64,000 nucleotides of DNA. Source: Microbacterium oleivorans (GTDB taxonomy: Bacteria; Actinomycetota; Actinomycetes; Actinomycetales; Microbacteriaceae). The position numbers and the translations under genes are program-made. Positions 1-9,184 of the stretch are shown here, piece after piece (the first letter of the stretch is position 1; each line of letters starts with the position of its first letter). Under the pieces are notes generated by a model. It made no database searches, was not told the DNA's origin, and worked only from the letters and a program-made list of their open reading frames with translations. The stretch covers positions 1,364,001 to 1,428,000 of the forward strand of contig NZ_CP058316.1 in assembly GCF_013389665.1 (NCBI RefSeq), read 5' to 3'.

Positions 1-722
1 TGTTCCTCCCGGCGTGCGTGAACACGATGTTCGGCCCGGCCGACACCGGAACCGCCACCGGCGCGGGCCCGGGCATCGGGGCGACCGAGGCCTTCCGCCG
101 GCTGGCCGAGCGTGCCGGCGTGGCGCTCGTGGTGCCGAACGGCGTCGACGGGCTGTGCTGCAGCACGCCGTGGACATCGAAGGGCCACGCCCCCGGGCGC
201 GAGGTCATGTCGTCACGCGTCGTCGCGGCCGTGCGATCGGCGAGTCGAGACGGCGTGCTGACGGTCGTGACGGACGCCTCGAGCTGCACCGAGGGCTTCG
301 TCCATCTCCTCTCCGACGCGGGCGTGAGCGTGCGCGTCGAGGACGCCGTCGCGTTCGCGCAGCGCGAGCTGCTCCCCCGCCTCGCGCTGCCGGCGCCGCG
401 GATCGCCACCCTCGCGCTGCATCCCACGTGCTCGTCGGCGCAGCTCGGACTCGACCCCGCCCTGCGCTCGCTCGCCGCGAGCGTGGCGCGGGAGGTCGTG
501 GTGCCCGACGCCTGGGGCTGCTGCGCCTACGCGGGCGACCGCGGGATGCTGCATCCCGAGCTGACCGCCTCGGCCACCGCAGCCGAGGCGGCCGAGGTGG
601 TCGCCCTGGGCGCCGAAGCCCACGCGTCGTGCAACCGCACGTGCGAGCTGGGCATGACCCGCGCGACGGGAGCTCCGTACCGCCACGTGCTCGAGCTGCT
701 CGAGGAGGCCACGCGTCCGTGA
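1..722 (+). CDS. FAD-linked/(Fe-S) oxidoreductase, D-lactate dehydrogenase-like, C-terminal part (5' truncated by window)
   Basis: Only the last 240 codons are present, and the frame is open to the window edge. Residues just inside the edge read FLPACVN, the entry motif of the second cysteine-rich (CCG-type) domain in FAD- and Fe-S-containing D-lactate/glycolate dehydrogenases. Further cysteine motifs follow: GLCCSTPW, then GCCAYAG, and SCNRTCELGM near the end, which binds Fe-S in this family. The FAD domain would lie upstream. The GTG at 18 is internal, not the start. It ends 17 bases from the convergent LacI gene. Oxidation of lactate formed by rhamnose catabolism is a plausible role, but it is inferred from position only. 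Confidence 0.8.
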   Translation, partial: FLPACVNTMFGPADTGTATGAGPGIGATEAFRRLAERAGVALVVPNGVDGLCCSTPWTSKGHAPGREVMSSRVVAAVRSASRDGVLTVVTDASSCTEGFVHLLSDAGVSVRVEDAVAFAQRELLPRLALPAPRIATLALHPTCSSAQLGLDPALRSLAASVAREVVVPDAWGCCAYAGDRGMLHPELTASATAAEAAEVVALGAEAHASCNRTCELGMTRATGAPYRHVLELLEEATRP

Positions 723-739
723 CGACGCCGGGCGCCGGA

Positions 740-1747
740 TCAGCCGCCGGTGGAGTCGCGGACGATGAGCTGCGGGCGGAACCGCACCTGGCGCTCGTGG
801 TCGCCGTCGGGGGCGTCGAGTCCCTTGAGGAGCAGATCGACCGCGCGGTAGCCGATCTCGTGGGCGGGCTGGCGGATGGAGCTCAGCGGCACGACCGTGG
901 CCGAGGCGAAGTCGATGTCGTCGTAGCCGATGAGGGCGACGTCGCCCGGCACCCGTACCCGGCCCAGCACCGAGAACGCCTGCAGCACGCCGACGGCGAG
1001 GAGGTCGTTCGCCGCGAACACGGCATCCACGCGTGCGCGCTCGTCGCGCTCGCGCAGCGCCTCACCGGCCGCGCGACCGTGCAGCACCGACAGCGCCGGC
1101 ACGGCGACCTCTTCGAGCGAGGCGTCCGCGACCTCGGCGACGGCTCGACGGGCACCCTCGAGGCGATCGGCCACCTGACGGATCGACACCGGTCCGCGGA
1201 CGAAGGCGATCCGGCGGCGACCGCGGGCGAGCAGGTGCGCGACCGCCAGGTACCCGCCCTCGACGTCGTCGACGGCGACCGACGCGAAGGTGCCGTCGGC
1301 GACCTCGCGGTCCACGAGCACGACCGGCACGCCGCCCGTCTGCAGGGCGCGGAGCTTGTCGAGGTCGTCGCCGGCGGGGGTGACGAGCACGCCGTTGACA
1401 CGCTGCTCGCGGAAGAGGTCGAGGTGGGCGGACTCGCGGGCGGGATTCTCGTCGCTCGCGCTCAGCAGCACGGCCATCCCGCTCTCGGCGGCGCGCGTCT
1501 CGGCGCCGCGGGCGACCTCGGCGAAGAACGGGTTGCCGATGTCGAGCACGACGAGGCCGATCGACCTGCTGCGCCCCGCGCGCAGCTGACGCGCCGCGTC
1601 GTTGCGCACGAAACCGAGGTCGGCGATCGCCTGCTGCACGCGCACGACCATCTCGGGCGAGACGCGCGTCGGGTTGTTGAGGACGTTCGAGACCGTCCCC
1701 ACCGACACGGATGCCGCGACCGCGACATCCCGCACGCTCACTGCCAT
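740..1747 (-). CDS. LacI-family transcriptional repressor, probable rhamnose regulator
   Basis: The 335-residue protein has an N-terminal LacI helix-turn-helix (SVRDVAVAASVSVGTVSNVL) and a periplasmic-binding-like effector domain. I chose ATG 1747 over GTG 1756 because a TACGGT hexamer (minus strand, 1760-1755) lies seven bases upstream, the leaderless pattern seen repeatedly in this window. It is divergent from rhaM-rhaI. A near-perfect LacI-type palindrome with an AAGCGCTT core lies between them at 1790-1805. L-rhamnose or rhamnulose as effector is inferred from the neighbours. Confidence 0.88.
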   Translation of the reverse strand: MAVSVRDVAVAASVSVGTVSNVLNNPTRVSPEMVVRVQQAIADLGFVRNDAARQLRAGRSRSIGLVVLDIGNPFFAEVARGAETRAAESGMAVLLSASDENPARESAHLDLFREQRVNGVLVTPAGDDLDKLRALQTGGVPVVLVDREVADGTFASVAVDDVEGGYLAVAHLLARGRRRIAFVRGPVSIRQVADRLEGARRAVAEVADASLEEVAVPALSVLHGRAAGEALRERDERARVDAVFAANDLLAVGVLQAFSVLGRVRVPGDVALIGYDDIDFASATVVPLSSIRQPAHEIGYRAVDLLLKGLDAPDGDHERQVRFRPQLIVRDSTGG

Positions 1748-1789
1748 GCGGTCCACCGTAGCGCGCGGCGGCTTCGCGCGCCGAGAAAT

Positions 1790-1805
1790 CGGTAAGCGCT
1801 TGCCG
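1790..1805. promoter_or_regulatory. LacI-type operator in the divergent rhamnose promoter region
   Basis: The 16 bases CGGTAAGCGCTTGCCG form an inverted repeat with one mismatched pair around the classical central CG of LacI-family sites. It lies 43 bases upstream of the repressor start and 91 bases upstream of rhaM, so one bound dimer could control both directions. The assignment to the adjacent repressor is inference. Confidence 0.7.
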
Positions 1806-1895
1806 GTTGTGCGTCGCGTGAGAACCCGCTACGCTCATGAAACGATTCACTGTTCACCTGCCGACCGCGTCGTCGGCAACCGACGAGGAGCCTCG

Positions 1896-2288
1896 ATGAC
1901 GAGCGCGTCTACCCAGCGGGTCTGCTTCTCGCTGCAGGTCCGCCCCGAACTGCTCGACGAGTACATCCGGCGTCACACGCCCGTGTGGCCCGAGATGCTC
2001 GCCGAGATCGCCGCGTCCGGACGCCGCAGCTACTCCCTCTTCCTCGCCGAGGGCGGTCGCCTCATCGGCTACTACGAGGTCGACGACGACGCGGCGGCGC
2101 AGGCCTACCTCGCCGCCTCCCCGGTCGCCGCCCGATGGGAGGCCGAGATGGCGCGCTTCTTCGTGGGCCTCGCGGGCCGGCCCGATCAGGCCGCCACCGC
2201 GCTGACCGAGGTCTTCAACCTGCACGACCAGCTGGCCGCATCGGCCGCATCCACCCCCACCACCGACGAAAGCGACGACGCATCGTGA
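1896..2288 (+). CDS. rhaM: L-rhamnose mutarotase
   Basis: The 130-residue protein belongs to the RhaM/DUF718 family, which interconverts the alpha and beta anomers of L-rhamnose. Visible family features are RVCFSLQVRPELLDEYIRRH with the catalytic histidine at residue 27, VWPEM next to it, a GYYEVDDD strand and an EVFNLH segment near residue 107. A short acidic tail extends beyond the usual end. The start ATG follows a GAGGAG ribosome site. Its stop overlaps the GTG start of rhaI (GTGA), so the two are translationally coupled. Confidence 0.9.
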   Translation: MTSASTQRVCFSLQVRPELLDEYIRRHTPVWPEMLAEIAASGRRSYSLFLAEGGRLIGYYEVDDDAAAQAYLAASPVAARWEAEMARFFVGLAGRPDQAATALTEVFNLHDQLAASAASTPTTDESDDAS

Positions 2289-3451
2289 GCGCACTCTCCC
2301 CCGACGACTTCGCCCGGCTCGAGCGCCAGGGCATCGAACTCCCCAGCTGGGCGTTCGGAAACTCCGGCACCCGCTTCCGGGTCTTCCCGACCGCGGGGAC
2401 TCCCCGCGACCCGTTCGAGAAGATCGCCGACGCGGCCGAGGTGAACCGCGTCACCGGACTCGCCCCGTCGGTCGCGCTGCACATCCCGTGGGACAAGGTC
2501 CAGGACTACAGCGCGCTCCGCGCCCACGCCGAAGACCTCGGCGTGGCCCTGGGCACCATCAACTCGAACACCTTCCAGGACGAGGACTACAAGTTCGGCG
2601 CCCTCACCCACGAAGACGACGCGATCCGCCGCAAGGCGATCGACCACCACCTCGAGTGCGTCGACGTCATGGACGCCACCGGCTCGCGCGACCTGAAGAT
2701 CTGGCTGGCCGAGGGGTCGAACTACCCCGGCCAGAACGACATGCGCGCCCGCCAGGACCGCCTCGCCGACTCGCTCCAGCAGATCTACGCGCGCCTCACG
2801 GGCGAGCAGCGCCTGGTGCTCGAGTACAAGTTCTTCGAGCCGTCGTTCTACCACACCGACGTTCCCGACTGGGGCACGAGCTACGTGCAGGTCGCCGCCC
2901 TCGGCGAGCGCGCGATGGTGTGCCTCGACACCGGCCACCACGCCCCCGGCACGAACATCGAGTTCATCGTCATGCAGCTGCTGCGCCTCGGCAAGCTCGG
3001 CTCGTTCGACTTCAACTCGCGCTTCTACGCCGACGACGACCTCATCGTCGGCGCAGCCGACCCGTTCCAGCTGTTCCGCATCCTCGTCGAGGTGCTGCGC
3101 GGGGGCGGCTTCGACAACCCCGACGTGGTGTTCATGCTCGACCAGTGCCACAACATCGAGGCGAAGATCCCGGGGCAGATCCGTTCGGTCCTGAACGTGC
3201 AGGAGATGACGGCGCGCGCGCTGCTCATCGACGGCGACGCCCTCGCCGCCGCTCGCACCGCGAACGACGTGCTGGGAGCGCAGGCCGTGTTCATGGACGC
3301 CTTCTACACCGACGTCCGCCCGGCCCTCGCCGAGTGGCGAGAGTCGCGCGGCCTGCCCGCCGACCCGATGGCCGCGTACGCGGCATCCGGCTACCAGCAG
3401 AAGATCGAGGCCGAGCGCGTCGGCGGCACCCAGGCCGGCTGGGGCGCATGA
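2285..3451 (+). CDS. rhaI: L-rhamnose isomerase, Pseudomonas stutzeri/actinobacterial type
   Basis: The 388-residue TIM-barrel sugar isomerase converts L-rhamnose to L-rhamnulose. Recognisable segments are LPSWAFGNSGTRF at the N-terminus, KIWLAEGSNYPGQ, LEYKFFEPSFYHTDVPDWG, VCLDTGHHAPGTNIE and GSFDFNSRFYADDD, which carry the metal and substrate ligands of the RhaI (not RhaA) family. The GTG start is fixed by the 4-base overlap with the rhaM stop. Its own TGA overlaps the ATG of the MFS transporter (ATGA), which continues the coupled run. Confidence 0.93.
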   Translation: MSALSPDDFARLERQGIELPSWAFGNSGTRFRVFPTAGTPRDPFEKIADAAEVNRVTGLAPSVALHIPWDKVQDYSALRAHAEDLGVALGTINSNTFQDEDYKFGALTHEDDAIRRKAIDHHLECVDVMDATGSRDLKIWLAEGSNYPGQNDMRARQDRLADSLQQIYARLTGEQRLVLEYKFFEPSFYHTDVPDWGTSYVQVAALGERAMVCLDTGHHAPGTNIEFIVMQLLRLGKLGSFDFNSRFYADDDLIVGAADPFQLFRILVEVLRGGGFDNPDVVFMLDQCHNIEAKIPGQIRSVLNVQEMTARALLIDGDALAAARTANDVLGAQAVFMDAFYTDVRPALAEWRESRGLPADPMAAYAASGYQQKIEAERVGGTQAGWGA

Positions 3452-4773
3452 GCAGCGCCGCCTCCGCACGTCCCGCGCGCCGACCGCTCAGCGCGTGGAA
3501 GGCGACCATCGCGGTCGCGATGTCGAACTACATCGAGGCGGGGGCCATCATCGCCCTCGCCACGAGCCTCACGCTCTGGCAGGAGGCGTTCGGCTTCGAC
3601 GACGGCGTCGTCGGCATCGTGGCGGCGCTGTCCGCCAACGCGTTCGGAGCTGCGTTGGGCGCGGCCATCGGCGGGCCGCTGTGCGACCGCCTCGGCCGGA
3701 AGTTCATCTACACCTACGACCTCATCGTCTTCATGATCGGCGCGCTGGCCGTGACGTTCGCGCCGAACCTCGCCGTGCTGCTGATCGGGGTGATCCTCAT
3801 GGGTGTCGCGGTGGGCGCCGGAGTGCCCGCCTCGTGGACCTACATCGCCGAGGAGGCGCCGAACGAGCACCGCGCGGCCCACGTCGGGACGGCGCAGCTG
3901 GCGTGGTCGATCGGCCCCGCGGTGGGCTTCCTGCTCGCCGTCGTCGTCGGCCCGCTCGGCCTGCTCGGTTCCCGGCTGATCTTCTTCCATCTCTTCGTGA
4001 TCGCCGCCGTCACCTGGTGGGTGCGTCGCGGCCTGCCCGAGTCGCGCCGCTGGAAGACCGAGCGCGAGGCCTCGGTGGCCGCCGGCACCCGCCCGTCGTT
4101 CTTCTCGGGGATCGTCGGCCTGCTCACCCAGCCGAAGAACTGGGGCGCGCTGGCCTTCCTCATCGGCGTCTACGGCCTGTGGAACACCGTCGCCGGCCAG
4201 GCCGGCATCTTCCAGCCCCGCGTCTACGACGCCGCCGGCCTCCACGACCCGATGCAGCAGAACCTCCTGCAGGTGCTGGTGTGGAGCCTGACGGCGGCCG
4301 CGACCTACTTCGGCTTCATGCGCTACGGCGACCGGGTGCGCCGCAAGTGGCTGTACCTCGCCGGAGCGACGCTCGGCGTCGTGGCGTGGGCCGTGCTGAT
4401 CTACGCCCCGCCGGGACTGTTCTCGCTGCTGTTCTTCGCGGTCGCGTGGGGCGTATCGGCCGGTATCGGCGCCCAGGCCTTCTACGGCCTGTGGACCGCC
4501 GAGCTGTTCGCCACCCGCTACCGCGCGAGCGCCCAGGGCGTGCTCTTCATGCTCGCCCGTGTCATGGTGGGCCTGCTCAGCCTCGTCTTCCCCGTGCTCC
4601 TGTCGGGGCTCGGCCTCGCCGGGCTCGGAGTCATCATCCTGGGCCTGCTCGTGGCGGCGCTGCTCATCGGAACGATCTGGGCGCCCGACACCGAGGGCAA
4701 GTCGCTCGAGGACATCGAGGTCGAGCGCTACGGCCGACGCGAGCCCGCTCCGGCCGCTCGGGGCGGGCGATGA
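3448..4773 (+). CDS. MFS transporter, probable rhamnose importer
   Basis: The 441-residue protein has about twelve hydrophobic spans and the MFS motif GGPLCDRLGRKF between spans 2 and 3. It also has sugar-porter-like segments (PESRRW in the middle, APDTEGKSLEDIE at the C-terminus), as in the metabolite:H+ symporter/sugar porter group. It overlaps rhaI by four bases upstream and the esterase gene by four bases downstream. The likely substrate is rhamnose or a rhamnoside, from operon context only. Confidence 0.85.
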   Translation: MSSAASARPARRPLSAWKATIAVAMSNYIEAGAIIALATSLTLWQEAFGFDDGVVGIVAALSANAFGAALGAAIGGPLCDRLGRKFIYTYDLIVFMIGALAVTFAPNLAVLLIGVILMGVAVGAGVPASWTYIAEEAPNEHRAAHVGTAQLAWSIGPAVGFLLAVVVGPLGLLGSRLIFFHLFVIAAVTWWVRRGLPESRRWKTEREASVAAGTRPSFFSGIVGLLTQPKNWGALAFLIGVYGLWNTVAGQAGIFQPRVYDAAGLHDPMQQNLLQVLVWSLTAAATYFGFMRYGDRVRRKWLYLAGATLGVVAWAVLIYAPPGLFSLLFFAVAWGVSAGIGAQAFYGLWTAELFATRYRASAQGVLFMLARVMVGLLSLVFPVLLSGLGLAGLGVIILGLLVAALLIGTIWAPDTEGKSLEDIEVERYGRREPAPAARGGR

Positions 4774-5597
4774 GCGCGGCGCCGGAGCCGGTCGCGGCAG
4801 CCGACGGTCTCGTGCGCGTGTACCCGGCGGCCCAGCCGACCGGTGGCGGCCTCGTCTGGATGCACGGCGGCGGCTTCGCCCACGGCGACCTCGACATGCC
4901 CGAATCGGATGCCGTCGCACGCGGCCTCGCCGCGCGCGGCACGACCGTCGTCTCGGTGGACTACCGCCTGGCGGCCGTCGGCGGCAGCGACAACCGCTAC
5001 CCCGCGGCATCCGACGATGTGCTCCGCGCCTGGGAATGGACCCGCGACAACGCCGAACGGTGGGGCGTCGACCGACTCGCGATCGGCGGCGCGAGCGCCG
5101 GCGCGAACCTGGCCGCCGGTGCGACGCTGCGCCTGATCGCCGCCGAGCGCGCGCTGCCCGAGCTCGTCGTCCTGGCGTACCCGACGCTGCTCGCGGTGCA
5201 GCCGGCTCCGGGCCTCGCGCTCCGCGCCGCCCTCGACGCCCACCCGGAGCACGATCGCTTCGGGACCGACGTCGTGCGCACGATGTACGAGAACTACCTG
5301 GGCACCTCGGTCATCGGAGCCCCGATCGCCGCCGTGCCCGCACTCGCGTCCGCCGCCGAGCTCGCGCAGTTCCCTCCGGTCCTCATGATCAACAGCGAGA
5401 TCGACGAGCTCAGCGTCTCGGGCGAGGTCTTCGCCGCCACGCTGCGCTCGGCCGGACGCCCCATCGACCTCGTCGTCGAGCCCGGCACCGACCACGGCCA
5501 CCTCAACCGGCCCGAGCTTCCCGGCGCAGACGCGTCGATCGGCCGCATCGCCGACCGGCTCGACGCTCTGACCGCCTCCGCCCCGACCGCATCCTGA
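4770..5597 (+). CDS. Alpha/beta hydrolase (hormone-sensitive-lipase-like esterase)
   Basis: The 275-residue protein has the oxyanion-hole motif HGGGF near residue 32, VSVDYRL, the nucleophile elbow GGASAGAN with the catalytic serine, a later acidic residue in NSEIDEL, and a histidine in GTDHGHLN near the C-terminus. These are all the elements of an HSL-type esterase. It is embedded by ATGA overlap in the rhamnose operon. Removing acetyl or other acyl groups from rhamnosides before catabolism is possible. The sequence does not fix the substrate. Confidence 0.82.
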   Translation: MSAAPEPVAAADGLVRVYPAAQPTGGGLVWMHGGGFAHGDLDMPESDAVARGLAARGTTVVSVDYRLAAVGGSDNRYPAASDDVLRAWEWTRDNAERWGVDRLAIGGASAGANLAAGATLRLIAAERALPELVVLAYPTLLAVQPAPGLALRAALDAHPEHDRFGTDVVRTMYENYLGTSVIGAPIAAVPALASAAELAQFPPVLMINSEIDELSVSGEVFAATLRSAGRPIDLVVEPGTDHGHLNRPELPGADASIGRIADRLDALTASAPTAS

Positions 5598-5625
5598 CCT
5601 CCCGCACCCGTCCCGAAGGAAAGCC

Positions 5626-7662
5626 ATGACCTCCGCCGCAGCCGCCGACCTCATCGCGCGCAGCAACCGCCTGGGCTCCGACCCGAAGAACACCAACTAC
5701 GCCGGAGGCAACACCTCCGCCAAGGGCACCGACATCGACCCCGTCACCGGCGAGCCGGTCGAGCTGCTGTGGGTGAAGGGCTCGGGCGGCGACCTCGGAA
5801 CGCTCAAGCCGGAAGGCCTGGCGGTGCTCCGTCTCGATCGGATGCGCGCGCTCGTCGACGTCTACCCGGGCCTGGAGCGCGAGGACGAGATGGTCGCCGC
5901 GTTCGACTACTGCCTGCACGGCAAGGGCGGCGCAGCACCCTCGATCGACACCGCGATGCACGGCCTCGTCGACGCCGCCCACGTCGACCACCTGCACCCG
6001 GACGCCGGCATCGCCATCGCGACCGCCGCCGACGGCGAACAGCTGACCCCGGCGATCTTCGGCGAGAAGGTCGTGTGGGTGCCGTGGCGCCGTCCCGGCT
6101 TCCAGCTCGGCCTCGACATCGCCGAGATCAAGGCGCAGAATCCGCAGGCGATCGGATGCATCCTCGGCGGGCACGGCATCACGGCGTGGGGCGACACCTC
6201 CGACGAGGCCGAGGCGAACAGCCTGTGGATCATCGAGACGGCGCAGCGCTACATCGACGAGCACGGCGCGGCCGACCCGTTCGGCGGCATCCGCGCCGGT
6301 TTCACGGCTCTGCCCGGCGACGAGCGCCGCGCCCGCGCCGCCGCCCTCGCCGCGACGGTCCGCGGCATCGCCTCGACCGACAGGCCGATGGTCGGCCACT
6401 ACACCGACTCGGACGTGGTGCTCGACTTCCTCGCGTCCGAGAAGGCGGCCGCCCTCGCAGAGCTCGGCACGAGCTGCCCCGACCACTTCCTGCGGACCAA
6501 GGTCAAGCCCCTCATCCTCGATCTGCCGGCCACGGCCTCGGTCGACGAGCAGATCGCCCGGCTCCACGAGCTGCACGCCGCCTACCGCGCGGACTACCAG
6601 GCGTACTATGACGCCCACGCCGACGCCGGCTCCCCCGCCATCCGCGGCGCCGATCCGCTGATCGTCCTCGTTCCGGGCGTGGGGATGTTCTCGTACGGTG
6701 CGAACAAGCAGACCGCGCGCGTCGCGGGCGAGTTCTACGTCAACGCCATCAACGTCATGCGCGGCGCCGAGGCGCTGTCGACCTACGCGCCGATCTCGGA
6801 CGCCGAGAAGTTCCGCATCGAGTACTGGGCGCTCGAGGAGGCGAAGCTGCAGCGGATGCCGAAGCCGAAGTCCCACCAGGGACGCATCGCCTTCGTCACG
6901 GGGGCGGCATCCGGCATCGGCAAGGCCATCGCCACCCGTCTCGCGGCCGAGGGCGCGTGCGTCGTCGTCGCCGACCTCGACCTCGAGAAGGCGCAGGCCG
7001 CGGCGGCCGAGCTCGGCGGCACCGACGTCGCCATCGGCGTCGCGGCCAACGTCGCCGACGCCGCGGGCGTCCAGGCCGCGATCGACGCGACCCTCCTCGC
7101 CTTCGGCGGCATCGACCTCGTCGTCAACAACGCCGGGCTTTCGCTCTCCAAGCCGCTGCTCGAGACCACCGAGAAGGACTGGGACCTGCAGCACGACGTG
7201 ATGGCCAAGGGCTCGTTCCTCGTGTCGAAGGCCGCGGCGAAAGCGCTCATCGAGCAGAAGCTCGGCGGCGACGTGATCTACATCTCGTCGAAGAACTCCG
7301 TCTTCGCGGGCCCGAACAACATCGCGTACTCGGCGACGAAGGCCGATCAGGCCCACCAGGTGCGACTGCTCGCGGTCGAGCTCGGCGAGCACGGCGTGCG
7401 GGTCAACGGCATCAACCCCGACGGCGTCGTGCGCGGCTCGGGCATCTTCGCCGCCGGCTGGGGCGCCAACCGCGCCGCGACCTACGGCGTCGACGAGAAG
7501 GACCTCGGCCAGTTCTACGCCAACCGCACGATCCTCAAGCGCGAGGTCGTGCCCGAGAACGTCGCCGACGCGGTGTACGTCCTCACCGGCCCCGAGCTCT
7601 CGCGCACGACGGGCCTGCACATCCCCGTCGACTCCGGCGTGGCCGCGGCCTTCCTGCGATGA
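5626..7662 (+). CDS. rhaE: Bifunctional rhamnulose-1-phosphate aldolase / short-chain dehydrogenase
   Basis: The 678-residue fusion has an N-terminal class II aldolase domain with metal-binding histidines in DHLHPDAG and GGHGITAWG. Its C-terminal SDR domain starts near residue 420, with the nucleotide motif TGAASGIG at about 425 and the catalytic YxxxK in YSATK at about 568. The family cleaves L-rhamnulose-1-phosphate to DHAP and L-lactaldehyde and oxidises the aldehyde. The ATG is preceded by GAAGGAAAG. Only 28 bases separate it from the esterase gene, so it should share that transcript. Confidence 0.92.
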   Translation: MTSAAAADLIARSNRLGSDPKNTNYAGGNTSAKGTDIDPVTGEPVELLWVKGSGGDLGTLKPEGLAVLRLDRMRALVDVYPGLEREDEMVAAFDYCLHGKGGAAPSIDTAMHGLVDAAHVDHLHPDAGIAIATAADGEQLTPAIFGEKVVWVPWRRPGFQLGLDIAEIKAQNPQAIGCILGGHGITAWGDTSDEAEANSLWIIETAQRYIDEHGAADPFGGIRAGFTALPGDERRARAAALAATVRGIASTDRPMVGHYTDSDVVLDFLASEKAAALAELGTSCPDHFLRTKVKPLILDLPATASVDEQIARLHELHAAYRADYQAYYDAHADAGSPAIRGADPLIVLVPGVGMFSYGANKQTARVAGEFYVNAINVMRGAEALSTYAPISDAEKFRIEYWALEEAKLQRMPKPKSHQGRIAFVTGAASGIGKAIATRLAAEGACVVVADLDLEKAQAAAAELGGTDVAIGVAANVADAAGVQAAIDATLLAFGGIDLVVNNAGLSLSKPLLETTEKDWDLQHDVMAKGSFLVSKAAAKALIEQKLGGDVIYISSKNSVFAGPNNIAYSATKADQAHQVRLLAVELGEHGVRVNGINPDGVVRGSGIFAAGWGANRAATYGVDEKDLGQFYANRTILKREVVPENVADAVYVLTGPELSRTTGLHIPVDSGVAAAFLR

Positions 7663-7765
7663 CGCGGCGCCGAGCGCACGGCTTCGCGCCGAGTGCACCC
7701 CATCCACGCGTCGACATCCCGTGCACGCGGCGAGCGGCCGTGCAATCGGTAGCAGGATGCCGCGC

Positions 7766-9184
7766 ATGACCGGCTCGGGAGCGGTCGCGGCGGTCGACCT
7801 GGGGGCCACGAGCGGGCGGGTGATCGTGGGACACGTGGGGCCCGACACCCTCACGACCGAGACGGTCGCGCGGTTCGCCAACGATCCGGTCCCGGCCGGG
7901 GACGGCCTGCACTGGAACCTCGTGGGCATGTACGGCTCGGTGCTGTCCGGGCTGCGCGGGGCCTTCCGCGCGACGCCCGAGATCGCCTCGATCGGGGTCG
8001 ACTCATGGGCCGTCGACTACGGCCTGCTGCGCCGGGGCCGGCTGCTCGGCGAACCCTTTCACTACCGCGACGAGCGCACCGGGCGCGGCGTCGCGGCCGT
8101 GCACGCGCGCTTTCCGCACGCCGAGCTCTTCGAGCGGAACGGGCTGCAGTTCCTCCCGTTCAACACGCTGTACCAGTTCGCCGCCGAGGACGCCGACCTG
8201 CTCGCTTTCGCCGACACCGCGCTGCTGGTGCCCGACCTCGTCGGCTACTGGCTGACAGGCATCGCCCGCGCCGAGCAGACGAACGCGTCGACGACCGGCC
8301 TGATGCGGGTGCTGCACGCGGCGTGGGACGACGGTCTCATCTCGGCGCTCGGGCTGCCGCGCGGCATCCTCCCCCCGCTCATCGCTCCCGGTGACCGGCT
8401 CGGTGCGCTGCGGGCCGACGTCGCCGCCTCGATCGGCGCGCCCGAGGCGACCCCGGTGACCGCCGTCGGCTCGCACGACACCGCCTCGGCGGTGGTCGCG
8501 GTGCCGATGCAGGCGGATGCCGCGGCCTACATCTCGTGCGGCACGTGGGGCCTGGTCGGGGTCGAGGTCGAGCACCTGGTGCTCAGCCGCGCGGCGCTGG
8601 AGGCGAACTTCACCAACGAGGGCGGGGTGGACGGGCGCGTGCGCCTGCTGCACAACGTCATGGGGCTCTGGGTGCTCAGCGAGGCCGTGCGTCAGTGGGA
8701 ACGGCGCGAGGGGCACCGGATCGACCTGCCCACACTGCTCGATGCCGCCCGGGAGGCGGAGGGGGTCGTGTTCGACATCAACGACCCGCGGTTCCTCGCG
8801 CCCGGTGACATGACCTCGCGCATCGACGCGTGGTGCGACGAGCACGATGTCGCGAGCCCGCGCACCCGAGCGGAGTACACCCGCTCGATCGTGGAGTCCC
8901 TCGCGCAGGCCTTCGCCGACACCGTCGCCGCGGCCGGGCGCATCGGCGGGGTGGACGTCCGCACGATCCACATCGTCGGCGGGGGCGCGCTCAACGAGCT
9001 GCTGTGTCAGCGCACGGCCGACCGCGCCGGGATGCCCGTGCTCGCCGGGCCGGTCGAGGCCACCGCCCTCGGGAACGTGCTCGTGCAGGCGCGGGCCGCC
9101 GGTTTCGTCTCGGGCTCGCTCGAGTCGCTGCGAGACCTCGTGGCACGCACCCACGCTCCGCGGCGCTACGAGCCCCGCGCCTAG
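7766..9184 (+). CDS. rhaB: Rhamnulokinase
   Basis: The 472-residue FGGY-family kinase phosphorylates L-rhamnulose at O-1. The N-terminal phosphate loop AAVDLGATSGRVIVG, the central SHDTASAVVAVP segment and HIVGGGALNELLCQRTAD near the C-terminus are typical of RhaB. I chose ATG 7766 because AGCAGG at 7751-7756 is well spaced for it; ATG 7757 is in frame but too close. The TAG stop lies inside a CTAG tetranucleotide where the IS5 element inserted, so the reading frame is left intact. Confidence 0.92.
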   Translation: MTGSGAVAAVDLGATSGRVIVGHVGPDTLTTETVARFANDPVPAGDGLHWNLVGMYGSVLSGLRGAFRATPEIASIGVDSWAVDYGLLRRGRLLGEPFHYRDERTGRGVAAVHARFPHAELFERNGLQFLPFNTLYQFAAEDADLLAFADTALLVPDLVGYWLTGIARAEQTNASTTGLMRVLHAAWDDGLISALGLPRGILPPLIAPGDRLGALRADVAASIGAPEATPVTAVGSHDTASAVVAVPMQADAAAYISCGTWGLVGVEVEHLVLSRAALEANFTNEGGVDGRVRLLHNVMGLWVLSEAVRQWERREGHRIDLPTLLDAAREAEGVVFDINDPRFLAPGDMTSRIDAWCDEHDVASPRTRAEYTRSIVESLAQAFADTVAAAGRIGGVDVRTIHIVGGGALNELLCQRTADRAGMPVLAGPVEATALGNVLVQARAAGFVSGSLESLRDLVARTHAPRRYEPRA

